Source: Limnomonas spitsbergensis
Taxonomy: Eukaryota > Chlorophyta > Chlorophyceae > Chlamydomonadales
Direction of reading: 5' to 3'
Assembly: GCA_037349105.1 (NCBI GenBank)
Contig: JAYJMM010000004.1
Coordinates: 4,987,001 to 5,051,000 of the forward strand
Length of the DNA stretch: 64,000 nt
The notes beneath the pieces were generated by a model. It had not been told where the DNA came from, did not search any database, and saw only the letters and a list, made by a program, of their open reading frames with translations. Below are positions 35,981 through 46,689 of the stretch, piece by piece. Made by a program: the position numbers and the translations under genes. Each line of letters opens with the position of its first letter. The stretch's first letter is position 1.

Positions 35981-36899
35981 AGTCAGCCGTTGGCTGCAGC
36001 GATACGGATGAATGCGAGCAGCCCTGTCATCACGGCAGAGCTGTTAAACGAGTTTGCGCTTGAAGCAGCGCAACGCGAGTGCACGCCACGTACTGTGCAA
36101 TATGAACTTTCGGTGAACAAGGTCAAAAACAATGTGGCCGAGGCCGAGGCTGCCCCGCCACGCGCATATACATTGCGAGCAGACAGGCAAACGTCTTTCC
36201 GCCCAACTCAAAGCAACGCGATGGCCTGTTTCTGAAATCGGGACCACTTTTCACCTCAAACCCCTAAAAATAGCATGTCCAAGAAAGTACGGCTCGTTCG
36301 ATCCACTCCGCGCGCCTCCGTTGCAGTGCACTGTCATAAGCTGGAGAGGCACGAGATACGCCAGTGGAACAAAAAATTACACGAAACACTGGGGCCACCA
36401 CGAAGAACGAGCCTCTCAAACTCTAGGACACTTTGGCGGTTGGTAACCGATGTCCCAGTACAAACCAACTGAAAACCCAAACCTCATCCCTTTCCGTTCC
36501 TTTCAGTCACTCGGGTACTTGGCTCCAGAATTCACCATGCAACTCATGTGTGGGTATGCGGGGTGGGGCAGAAGGTCCCGACCTCATGAAGCTGGTACGG
36601 ATGAGTGTTCCGTGAGTGCAGATCGCATCAGAACATTGAGAATCCCTGTTAAGAATGGATATCAATTTCCGTCAACCCTGTCAAATAGCATTTTTGAACC
36701 TTGAGATTCGCATTGAGATGGTGTTTCCCTCCTGAGCTCCCCCTACAGACGATCTTAGTGTGAAGCATTCGAGTCATTGGCAGCAGCAGATCCGGTCATC
36801 GGTCAGATCCCTCAACCCCCGAATAAAAAATGCTCGATCGAATGGAAATGCCTGCTAGAACTGCTGCGTAAATTCTTATATATATTTGGTGTCCTGATC

Positions 36900-39320
36900 A
36901 TGAGCGAAACTGCGACCCCCGAGGTCCTTGTGGAGCCAGAATTGGCTGAAGTGAAGTCCGAGGTTGAGAGCATCGATTTCATCATAGTGTTTGGAAAGGA
37001 GAGCACGCCTGTTTCGAGGCCCGCAGACTCCACGGTTGGGCAACTGAAGGCGGCAATCGAATTGAAACTCAGTCTGCCCGTCACGAACCAGAAGCTTCTT
37101 TGCGCTGGCAAAGCTCTCAAGGATGACAGCATGCCACTGAAACAGGCCGGCATTAAGAAGGGCTCGAAAGTGATGCTGCTGGGCTCAAAGTGAGTGCTCA
37201 GAATGCAAACTATGTCCACCTGTCACCATGTGAAACAAGATCTGGAATACCTGGCGATACCAATCCCTTAACATCTGTGACATCTGGCCCAAGCGATTCA
37301 TGCTTCTATGCATGCATCCTTCAAATCTGACATGACGGGTCAATGTGACAGTGTAAAATGTGTACTAACCAGGTAGCAACCCTGGTAGCACCGTGCATTT
37401 CCTTGCTTCTACAGCCAGGGCTAGCTTGCAGTGACGACCATACCCCTCCCCCTTGAAGTGCTGCTGCCTTGCAGGCTATGGTTCCGCAGGCTCCTGGCGC
37501 CACAGACGAAGCCAAGTGGGATACCAAGGAGCCAGAGGAGCCGCCCAGCAAGCAAAAGCAACATGCAAAGGTTGGCTGGCTAATAAGAAACCAGGACTCC
37601 AGATTGCAGCTGTAATTATATTACTGGCTACAGCCCCTGGGCTAGTGCATGCCCTGAGGATAGTTTCTAAGCACTAACGACGGGGCCATTGACTCGACTT
37701 GGGTTGCAGCCCTGTATGAAAGGGTAATCGAGTATCCTGCCATATCCTTGATATCGATTGATTTGGAAATTATGATTGAACCCTATCTGACAGGTTATTG
37801 AGAAGGGCGTACCTGAGGAGGCGCTGAAAGGCATCAAGGACAGGCAGATACCGCTGCCAGAGGACTGCAAGGCCATACCAGGCCTTTTGAACTCCCAGGC
37901 GACCAAGGTAAAAGCTGCCAGGGACTGCTGCAGGGTTGGATATTTTTGCGAATACCAGACACGCATTCCAAACTTCAGCTATCGTGCTTCAGCTACCATG
38001 CTAATAACAGTGGTGATGGTATGAGTAGACGTGCAAAATCGAAAGCAGGTTTCAGCTTGCCTTTTCTGGACTTGCCGGCAGACAACAACCCTGTACAAGC
38101 TTGGCAGATATGATATGCCGTGTGCTGGTAGCTGTGCTATGATGATGCCTCCTCATGACGTCCAGCATGGCAAGGCTCGCAAGTCTTCCACATAGCATTG
38201 GCCGGTCTCAGCCCTTTTGAGTCAAGCGTGGCATGACCCAAGGCCCCAAAGGCTCGATACTCGAATGCAGTATCACAGACTCATGGATCTCTTGAAGTCT
38301 TGAACTTATAATTAGTTGAGCCAAGCTGATTCACCTTGCCAACCTAACCTTAACACTTGCCATAGGTACGGCTAACTTTCAAAGAGGAGTTGCAGCAGAT
38401 TTGGATTGCTTCTGCCACCTCGACGCAAAAGGGTGAGGGCCACCTTCAAGCTGATTAGGTAATGGGTTGCACATTATGACTTCAGGGCGCCATGGCTGCA
38501 ATTTAAGATACTGTATGCAAATCACCTCTATCTAAATCATTGACCGGACTTCTCTCTCAATGAGGCGCAGGCGAGGTGCCTGCCAATCGTTAGCCCTCTG
38601 TGTCATAGACAAAAGCCGGCCATGCCTGCTGCTGGCTTAATAATATTGCCGTCACCAGACCTTGAATGTGTGGGTGTGATCACTGCTTTGCTACTTGCCG
38701 CAGTTCCATACAGCAGCATCTCCAAGATTGAAGGGTTTCCCATTGTGGGCCAGGAAGAGTACAGCATGATGGCTCTGCATCTAGGTGCAGCGGGGTCTTC
38801 CAAGTGAGTCCTTTCAAGGTGTCAGAATGCCTTCATGCCTGATACACAATTGTCACTCTGGCCATGGCTGATCATAAGCTGTCACAATGCTCAGCCCTCT
38901 TTGAATACTTATTCAAGCAGGTGTCCAGGCCGCTAGCCTCTGGGGAGTCTGATTTGCTCCCTCAGGGATGGTCCCGCAATGTCAATGTACTGTGTGATTG
39001 TGGGTCCAGTTCAAATGCACCTTTTGCCTCCTTCCCTCGTTTCACTGCTCTATAATGGATGACATGTTTTGAAAGGCACTGGGTTCACAATTTTGTAAAT
39101 TCTCCTGCAAATTAATGCTAGTTGCTATGCTGTGAGTTTAAACAAATGCACTCCTTTGTCCACGCTTGTCCACGTAGTCAAGGCCTGGTACTGTTGAAAT
39201 TGGTTTTTAATCCGCATTCAACTTTGGGGGGATTTGTGCAGGTACTGGCTATACTTTGTACCTTCCCAGCATGTCGCAAGCATCAAAATCCGAATTCTAG
39301 GCTTGGAATCGCTACTTTAA
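36900..39320 (+). CDS. UBFD1: UBFD1-type ubiquitin-like domain protein
   Basis: Member of the UBFD1 (ubiquitin family domain-containing 1) family, whose molecular role is poorly defined; links to NF-kB signalling are reported in animals only. Exons: 36900-37189, 37459-37570, 37794-37907, 38366-38432, 38704-38803, 39242-39320; the sum gives 253 residues in phase. Residues ~25-97 form a ubiquitin-like fold (VGQLKAAIELKLSLPVTNQK, LKDDSMPLKQAGIKKGSKVM). The C-terminal module is what marks the family: EEPPSKQKQHAKVIEKGVPE, VRLTFKEELQQIWIAS, GQEEYSMMALHLG and YWLYFVPSQHVASIKIRILG. The start ATG at 36900 precedes the domain; upstream in-frame codons lack ATG. Exon 2 must open at 37459, after a CCCTCCCCCTTGAAG tract, to keep phase; the later CAG sites break it. 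Confidence 0.92.
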
Positions 39321-40698
39321 AGTGATGAGCTGCAGCAGGGCAGCGAGAGATAGGCCTTGGACTTTCAAGTACCCTGTAAATGATGTTACACCTCTGGGCC
39401 ATGCTGAAATTAAGCTCGGCCAAGTACCCTGTGCTGACTGTTCTGGCTGCTGCTCTGGTGCTTAAATGCTCTATGGCATGTTTCCGATACTTGTTGCATC
39501 AGGTATATGGGCTGGTTTGAATCCACGATTTGTGAGACCTTTGTCTCCTTCGCAAGGACCTCAAACATGCCTGAAAAGGCTTAGAAGGCCTTGGATCCTG
39601 AATCGCGCATACTGCTGGAAACAGGTAGTGATCAGATGCATATAATTCATCAAATTTGAACCAGGATTTGATTCAATGCTTTTTGAATTTGGCTGGCATA
39701 GGACATCACACGGCACTGGTGCAGGCAACTATGTGGTTGGTGAAGGGCTGGGAATCCTGAGATTGATTGCTTGGGTCCGTCTTGAGATGCCAAGGGGTGC
39801 TACAGCTCCTCACTGGTATGGCGCAAGTCAGGTAAGACAGAATACTCTCTGATTCTGTCTCGGGATTTTGTGCGTGATGTCTGGCAGGAATGTGGTCGAA
39901 AGTTGCAAACGACATTCGTTCTCATGACTGCTAGCTATATAACTTTATAAGAGGCCTCTCCTAGGCTGTGTAAGCTCAGCTTGGGCCAATCTGGGTAGCC
40001 CCAAGGGTAATTCTCTGCCAATCAAGCACATAGGTTCCAAAATAGTATGTTGAATGTGGTTCTGTTACCAGCAGTATCAGGCCATATTAGGTGTGGCAAG
40101 CACCCAACTTATCCCTAATAGTTGTCTTCTTTGCGGTACCGGCCGTTTAAGCTCGAAGGTACCCATCAGGGGATACCCATGTGCGAGGCGCTCCCCAAAT
40201 TATCTTGGACAGTAAAACCCACTTATTTTTTCCTGCACTGTTGAACTTAAATGGCACGTGCCCCTGCCAGCAGTTGAAAAGAGCAGCTGTTATCTCACAC
40301 AGGACATTCACGCCATAATTTACATTTACGAACCCTTAGATTTCCTCACTTAACAACCCGTTAGTTCAGGTTGGAGGTTAAATCAAGGATCCCCCTTCAT
40401 CCCTAAACAAGAAAGCCTAATGAATGACTACACATACAGTTAACCCTACTGGGGATTAGCAGGCACAAGTCCCATACATCTTTCAGCAGGCTCATTGACA
40501 GCCCAGCGTATAAGCTCTAAAACACAACAATTTTTTTTTTTTGCTGCAGCAGCTCAGGCCCTGTTTAGGGCAAACAAGGTGCCAAGCTCCAGTTGTATCA
40601 TATTCTACCACTCAATCCCGTGTTGTTTTCAATTGACCTGAGGTTCTTCACCTCGAACTGCACAAATTGCCCTCTGGGATTTAATTGCAAATTCGAAT
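39321..40698. other. convergent intergenic region, UBFD1 / amidinotransferase 3' ends
   Basis: Holds both 3' UTRs. An inverted retroelement core is present at about 39383-39421 (ATGTTACACCTCTGGGCC, then AAGCTCGGCC). A T run occurs at 40531-40542. No open frame here carries a family motif. Confidence 0.45.
39375..39379 (+). terminator. UBFD1: possible polyadenylation signal TGTAA for UBFD1
   Basis: TGTAA is the usual poly(A) signal of green algae, and this one lies 55 bp after the UBFD1 stop. Five-base motifs are common by chance, so position is the only support. Confidence 0.3.
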
Positions 40699-43600
40699 TC
40701 AAACCAGCTTGGTTCGGTACGCCGCAGGCTCGTCAGCCCCATAGGGTGCAAACTGACACTCCTTGCCGGCTGCCTCCAGCTCGTCAATGTGTGGGAAGTA
40801 TGACTTCAGCTCCCCCTCCCGCCGCACATCAGCGGTACAGCAGTGGAAGGCCCCGCCCACCTGCATGACGTTTTCAGGACCAATCGTCAGGAGCGCGAGC
40901 AAAAGTATGGCATAAAATAGGAGCCATGTTCACACTGTTTGTCTGATTTGCTGATGTCAAGCAGCCCAGCCATCGACATTTGCCAACCAAACTGTGGGAC
41001 GAGTGCTCAGGGCATTGACGCCAGAAACAACATAAGGGTTTAGTAAGAACCTCGCCCCAAACCAGGGGCTGCTTTCAACCATCTCTCGTCCTAGACCAGA
41101 GACTAATCATGAACATCATCTTGCCCCATACCCTAAGCTGTTTATGAACGTCCCCGTTGGCTTTGATGTGTACAACCCAGGGACCTGGACAGTGCTGCGA
41201 AGAGGCGGAAGCACCGTTCAAAGCCATACCTGGCCAGTAGGTTCTGATTGAATCTTTGTCCACGGACCCCAAGGCTGATTTTAACCTTCATCTCGCCCCA
41301 TACCCAAAGCTGTCTTTGACCCCCCCGGTGCTTGTGAAGCGTGTTACCCACTGACCTGCGCAATGCTGCGAAGAGGCACCAGTACCGGTTCAAAGCCATT
41401 CCTGGCCAGCAGGTCATGCATGCGAGTCTCCTTGGCCTCGACGGCAACATGCTGCGAGGGGGCAGAAGGGACAGCAGTGGGAATTTCAGGATTGCAAATG
41501 CATTTGTCAGGGCTCCACGCCAGGATGGCAGCGGGGGAGAGGTTTGGATTCCTGGGTTTCCGTACATAGGACAGGATGTTCTGCGACAGCTAGGGGTGGG
41601 ATGCAGGAATTTTCAAAAACCTGGAAACATTGAACCATAACACGCCAAGATTGAACCCTGAGTACAGAAATGTAAGATCTTCAACCCTGACACGCCGACA
41701 TCAGGATCCTGGGCAACGTCCAGCAAGCTCATGCGGTAACACTTGAGGTTCCAGTACCGGTGTATTTCAAATACACTGGGTAGCAAGAAAGCACATCTCA
41801 CCTTCTCATCAATGGACAGGACGTTACACGAGAGCCACTCGGAGCAGTGGCTGAGCGGGTGCGTCGGGATGCCGTTGGACTCCCCGATAATCGTCTTCCA
41901 GCCGTTCTCATGCAGCAGGCGCAGCAGCCAAGGACGAGGTGGGCGCTGCAGGGAGAGAGGAGGCATCAAAAGGGTTCAGGCGCCCAGCCACTAGACGTCC
42001 TGCACCAATTTCACAGCACAGCATTGCGCCAAAGCGGTCCAGGAGTGGGGGGCACTTCAGAGCATAGTGGTGAAGGATAGCAAGCATTAGGTAGCCGCTA
42101 TTTTGTATGTTAGTGAATCACGAGGAGCTGTCCTTGGAATGAATGACCCAGGGAGCAAGAGGGCTGGGCTCCACAGGCAAAGTAGGACGCAAGGCTTTTG
42201 ACGTTCATCTGCGGGTGCTTTTCTTGCCGTGATGAGCGGGGAGCCTCAAAACAGGCGGACTTGACCCGGTGCAGAATAAATCCCCCTAAATCTAGCAGAG
42301 CACACATCCTAAAAGTCATAGGGTGATCCACACATTTTTTTTGGAAACGTGATCGTCAACCATGTTTTAGCCACAAAGCCACTACCAGCCTGATGCTATT
42401 TGGTACACTAGCCAAGCAGGGAGACTTGCCCGAACGTTCATACAACCTCAACCATAAAGAAAAACACAAAAATTCTGCTACCCGCTGATCAGCTCATCAC
42501 GGATGAGGTGGTTGGTTTGCGGCATTGAGGTCAGGGAAGCGGCGTTGCTGGAGGGTGAGGGTAATCAACTAATCAGGGTCCACACTGATTGGTGCATTAA
42601 GGGCCCGAAACAACAAGCGACACCCACCATTGGGTTAAGCATGATGGTGTTGTCATTGAGAGGGACAAAGTTGGTGTCAATGTGCATGGGCGCCAGGTCG
42701 TTGGGGAAATCCACAAAGTGCACGCGCAGGCCCTTCTGGTTGAAGTGTCGCCGCAGCCACTGGTACCCCTTACGGTTGGTGGTGAAGCTGTTTAGAACGA
42801 ACCTAGGAGCGGCAGAGTAAAACAGGCGCAAAGGGGGAGGGGAGGGATCAAATGAGGGCAGGGGGGCTGGGGGGGAGAGTCAGACAGTCAAGGTGAATAG
42901 CTCAGGGGGAGGAAGAGGGGAGGAAGGGGGGGGAGGTGGGTGGGAGTTGGAGAAAGGGGAGAGGTAGGAGGGAGGGATCAAGGAAAGAGGGGAGGAAGAA
43001 TAGAGGAAGGGGGGGGCGGGATCATAGGGTAGGAGAGAGGGGGAAGTAAATACCCTGCCCATTCCATGTGAAGCATTTCAAACATACTATTTAACACATC
43101 AACCAAGCCCTAGGGTGAAAATAATGTCTGAAGTACAATGGCTCCAACTGCCGGCCCCTCTGAACTCTTGACATTAATGCCAGAACCAGGCCAAGAGTTT
43201 CTGTCTCATACTTAAACTCTCTACCCCAATCCTTTGCTAAAATATGACCTCTCACGCATTGTTTCCACCTGTAGCACCTAGAACTCTCACGCATTGTTTC
43301 CACCTGTAGCACCTAGAACTCTCACGCATTGTTTCCACCTGTAGCACCTAGAACTCTCACGCATTGTTTCCGAACCCTTGACCAGCACTTACTGTTCACC
43401 CGCCACTTCCATCCCTAAATCCTGAAAGCTAACTCACATGTCCCTCCCAAACCGCATGATGTCCGCAGCGTCCCAGATGGGCTCTGTCTCATTGGTGACG
43501 TAGATCCTCTTCTCCACCAGCTCGGCGCGATCCATGCCCATGGTCATGTAGTCACTGCGGTACATGCTGTCATTCATGGAAGGCTTTGGGGCAGCAGTCC

Positions 43601-45680
43601 ACCTGAGGGGAGGCAGCAGTGGAGGGTGTTGTGTGGGCTATTGTTCGCTGAGGGTGGAGGCCCTTGATGGTTAGGTTAGGGTTTCTTCATCTGCTAGGTG
43701 TATTCCAGTCGTAGCTGATCAAAGGATTACAGGCAAGAAAGCGCGTCAGGAAACAGAATGGCAGGTGAAGAAATACTGTTTTCCCTTAAGCTGTCAGGGG
43801 GCAAGCTGCAGGGTTGCCGATCTTTTTGTTTGAGTGCTTGTTTATGAACAGTAGATGTCCTTGGAATGAATGACCCAGGGAGCAAGAGGGCTGGGCTCCA
43901 CAGGCAAAGTAGGACGCAAGGTTTTTGACGTTAATCTGCGGGTGCTTTTCTTGCCGTGATGAGCGGGGAGCCTCAAAACAGGCGGACTTGACCCAGTGCG
44001 AAATATATCCTCAACTTGACAGGTTTGGGGGGTTCAGTTACAGCATGAAATGAAAAGTACGAGGAGGAGGGCAGAATTTGTGCAATCTGATGTCTATCTG
44101 CGCTGCGCAAGTCCTTGCCCGGTAAAGGAAGACTAAGAATCCAAAACGCCCATCTAAAATTTGAGGTCAGCAGAGCCGTATCCTCATGTATCCAACCACT
44201 TCAAAAAATGTGTTTCAAAAATCATATCTCACCGAAAATCAGGGTCGCGCTCAAAGTACTCGTTGAGCAGCTCGCGGTAGCAGCGGTACTCGAAGAAGCG
44301 ACCGCGGAGGGACATGGTTGCTTCAACGATTTCGTTACCGACCGTCAGCAGCACGTCACGCGGCATGGCACCTGCGGGTAGATTTGACGGGTCCTGTTCA
44401 GGGCTGGGTAGGATCTGCAGACAATGGCGGCTATAGCTCCTTTTGGCATGGTCCCATGAGCTGCAACTAAGAGGCTGGGGATGGAAGGCGAATGTTGAGC
44501 GAGCTAAGCTATGCAGCAGCTTCAGTATTGCAGACAAATGTCAGGGCTAGGACGCCTAGAAAGGGGTGAGCATGATGCAAAGGCGACCACATGCAAGCTG
44601 CAGGCACAGAAGCACATGCTGGTAAGAACATGCGTGGCATGAGTGCCAGGGTGGTCACACGGGCAAGCATGGCATCAGTGAAAGGGTGGTCACACAAGAA
44701 AACATGTGTGCATGACACGAACAGACACAGTGCAGATGCCAGACATTTTCACGGGCAGGCAGGCGAGAGGGCAGGTCAAGGCGCTTAAATGGCAGCAGGC
44801 AAGGGCTGAGTTCCACATCAGTTGCATCTCAGCATTGAGGGACAAGAGGCTAGGCCAAGTGAAGAGTCACAAAGAGCAAAATCTGGGCAAAGTGAGGGTG
44901 AAGGCATTCGACTGACTCTTGTGCTACCGCATCTTTTCGACATCAACATCTTCACGACTGTTCTGCAGAAATAGTATAATGCTGGGGTAGGGCCTTCTGC
45001 TATATGGCTATCCCGTTACAACTCACGTCCCGCAGCCACCGGAACCGACGAAGGACGTTAGCTACACCACCCTCGCCAGACACGGCCAGGAAAGTCTGCA
45101 TTTCTCATTGAGTGATGGCACACTCTTGATATTCTTTAACCGGCGCAGGTGTGCATGCCATCACAAACGGCGGGGTAAATGTGGGGCACAGGCGACAGAC
45201 TACATAGATATGCAGATACTCACTCGTGTTCCCGTTTGGAACCTCGAAGTCGGGCGTCCTGCAAGAGTTGTTCCAGTCTATGATCTCGGGCCGTCTGCAG
45301 ACAACACCGAATCGGCCTTCGAGCACCTTGACGAAGCCATTGAGCTCCTCCTCTGCCTCCGCCATGTCTGCGTCGGCGCGATAACCGAATGCCTTGGACA
45401 GCGCGTGACCCTCTTTGAGCTTCGCCTTGAACGCCGGCTCTGTCATCATCATACAAGAGCGCTCGGAGCGGCCTACAATGATCTCACGCAGCGGCTGCCA
45501 TTCGGTCCAGGAGGAGACCACGCCAGGGGTTTGTGATGATGGGGATGGCGCCTGCGTGCTGCTGGGTTGCACGCTTGCACCGGGGCGAGGCTGCATAATG
45601 ACGGCTTCGACTCGGCCAGCTTGCCTCCTCGAAGGCAGACGAGACCGCATGGGCCGCATCAGGCAGTCTAGGGAAGCCAT
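40699..45680 (-). CDS. GATM: arginine:glycine amidinotransferase-like enzyme
   Basis: Family enzymes transfer an amidino group from arginine to an amine acceptor, glycine in animals, giving guanidinoacetate. Exons: 45680-45224, 44371-44233, 43602-43438, 42802-42628, 41945-41802, 41451-41356, 40860-40699; 445 residues in phase. Family strings: [60 protein letters not shown], then the catalytic triad in context: [15 protein letters not shown] (Asp ~243), [13 protein letters not shown] (His ~294) and [15 protein letters not shown] (Cys ~399). A ~55-residue Arg/Ser/Pro-rich leader before the fold looks like an organellar targeting peptide, as in mitochondrial animal AGAT. The real acceptor may not be glycine; related enzymes exist in cyanobacterial secondary metabolism. 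Introns carry several repeats. Confidence 0.93.
41115..41451 (-). repeat. tandem duplication copying part of amidinotransferase exon 6
   Basis: A unit of about 171-174 bp is repeated. Plus-strand blocks CATCTTGCCCCATACCC (41115) and CATCTCGCCCCATACCC (41289) begin each copy, and GACCTG-n-GTGCTGCGAAGAGGC at 41182 pairs with the exon 6 sequence at 41353. The distal copy thus duplicates the 3' half of exon 6 inside intron 6. The remnant stays open in the exon frame ([11 protein letters not shown] against [11 protein letters not shown]). Confidence 0.75.
42129..42283 (+). repeat. 155-bp dispersed repeat in amidinotransferase intron 4
   Basis: Nearly identical to 43856-44010 in intron 2 of the same gene, same orientation. 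Shared strings include TGTCCTTGGAATGAATGACC, GCAAGAGGGCTGGGCTCCAC and GATGAGCGGGGAGCCTCAAA. High identity points to a recent duplication or gene conversion. Confidence 0.85.
42833..43050 (+). repeat. ~215-bp polypurine tract (polypyrimidine on the transcript)
   Basis: The plus strand is almost pure A/G with many runs of four to nine Gs. On the amidinotransferase transcript this is an extreme C/T tract just upstream of the exon 4 acceptor at 42802. Such sequence can form G-quadruplex or triplex DNA; that is inference from composition. Confidence 0.8.
43249..43371. repeat. 35-bp tandem repeat, ~3.5 copies
   Basis: Copies start at 43249, 43284, 43319 and 43354, each opening CTCTCACGCATTGTTTCC and continuing ACCTGTAGCACCTAGAA. 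Units are essentially identical, so the array is young. It lies in intron 3 of the amidinotransferase gene. Confidence 0.9.
43856..44010 (+). repeat. 155-bp dispersed repeat in amidinotransferase intron 2
   Basis: Partner of 42129-42283, differing by only a few substitutions. Neither copy has inverted ends or visible target duplications. Confidence 0.85.
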
Positions 45681-46689
45681 CGACCAGAAGAATCCCTACT
45701 TGATGCCACAAGGTAAGTGTGGGCGGCTCGACAGGTTCAAAAGTAGCACGATGTCGGGGCCGTACGGCATAATGTAGGTTGACCCGTACTTCACTACAAC
45801 TGAATAGTCCCGGGGCATGTGAAGCTGGCGTGAAGGTGTCATCGTCACTCGATCACCCACCCTACGGATGGCAGGAACCCTCAAGGTGACGCATTGTTGC
45901 GAGTTGCGAGTACACATGCACATTGCACATGCGTACGTCAGGAGGACTTAGCGCATTGGCCGTCGACCTGGCCACAGGCTTTTGTGAGTGGAAGCAGGCG
46001 CTGTTGGTGCTGCCATGGGACAGGCTCAGCTATTCTGGGAATGCAGCAGGCAGTGGGCCCTTTTGCCCTCCAACAAGGTCGCAATAGCTTTGCTTTAGAC
46101 TTTGTTACCTCACCCACCCCCTTCACCAAGTGCAACTGGCACATATCAGTGACAGGGCCGCAGCTGCCAGCTGGGGTGGGTGGGTGTGCCGGTGTGCCCA
46201 CCCCTGCGACACTGCCCACCCTCCTCAGGGGGGTCTGTAAGGAGGGTAGGCCATCCAATTGTCAGCCTCTCAATTTCTATGAGGAAACTTGGACTGGCAT
46301 CTTTTGGAATTTCCATGCCATATTGTTAGAGGTTTTATGACGTTCTGCCCTGTGGACCGGTACTCTTTCCTTTGGTTGTGGATCCTCTTGTGAAGCCCTG
46401 GCTGGAGCGGTAAAGTTTTTGTGAAGTTTTTACAGTCCAACAGAGCATCACACTTGATGCATGGGACATGTGCCTGTAAACCGGTACAGGCACTTGATAC
46501 ACTAGGACAGAAAGCGAAAACCAGTGACCCCCCTGGGCAAGCAACTAGCACACAACCACGACAGTGGCGTGGGAATGAACCCCATAGTGCAGAAGATAAG
46601 CCCCGGCCATAAAACATGACGTGGTGCAAAAGAGTTCGATTGAGCACCGCCTAGAGAGTTAAGGGGGAAACAGGAAATTTGGCAAAGCT
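45681..46689. other. intergenic, amidinotransferase 5' side
   Basis: Upstream region of the amidinotransferase followed by the 3' flank of the LINE remnant. It contains an AGTCCAACAGAGCATCACA string (around 46435) resembling one at about 34337. No gene is supported; the longest open frame (45894-46340) has no motif and lies opposite another frame. Confidence 0.4.

Larger units (their letters stand above)
31099..36899. other. gene-poor region between glycerol kinase B and UBFD1
   Basis: The first ~430 bp are probably the kinase 3' UTR; a TGTAA, the usual green-algal polyadenylation signal, occurs at 31531-31535. Beyond this I find only repeats: 31815-31985, an inverted retroelement core at 32279-32332, 34437-34514 and the tandem duplication 35261-35980. 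Longer open frames at 32.3, 33.4, 35.9-36.2 and 36.1-36.5 kb have no family motif and I do not call them genes. Confidence 0.45.

Noticed and set aside
35405..35982. Small tandem gene pair (MSS.IIHGNLKK frames)
   Set aside because: Differences between the units are mostly amino-acid changing and there is no motif or splice context, so I treat it as a DNA duplication.
42485..42560. Extra amidinotransferase exon reading [13 protein letters not shown]
   Set aside because: Exon 4 joins exon 5 directly in phase and in agreement with the family spacing; adding this piece would break the frame.
45108..45536. 142-codon plus-strand frame
   Set aside because: Lies antisense to amidinotransferase exon 1, whose conserved family sequence explains the open frame.
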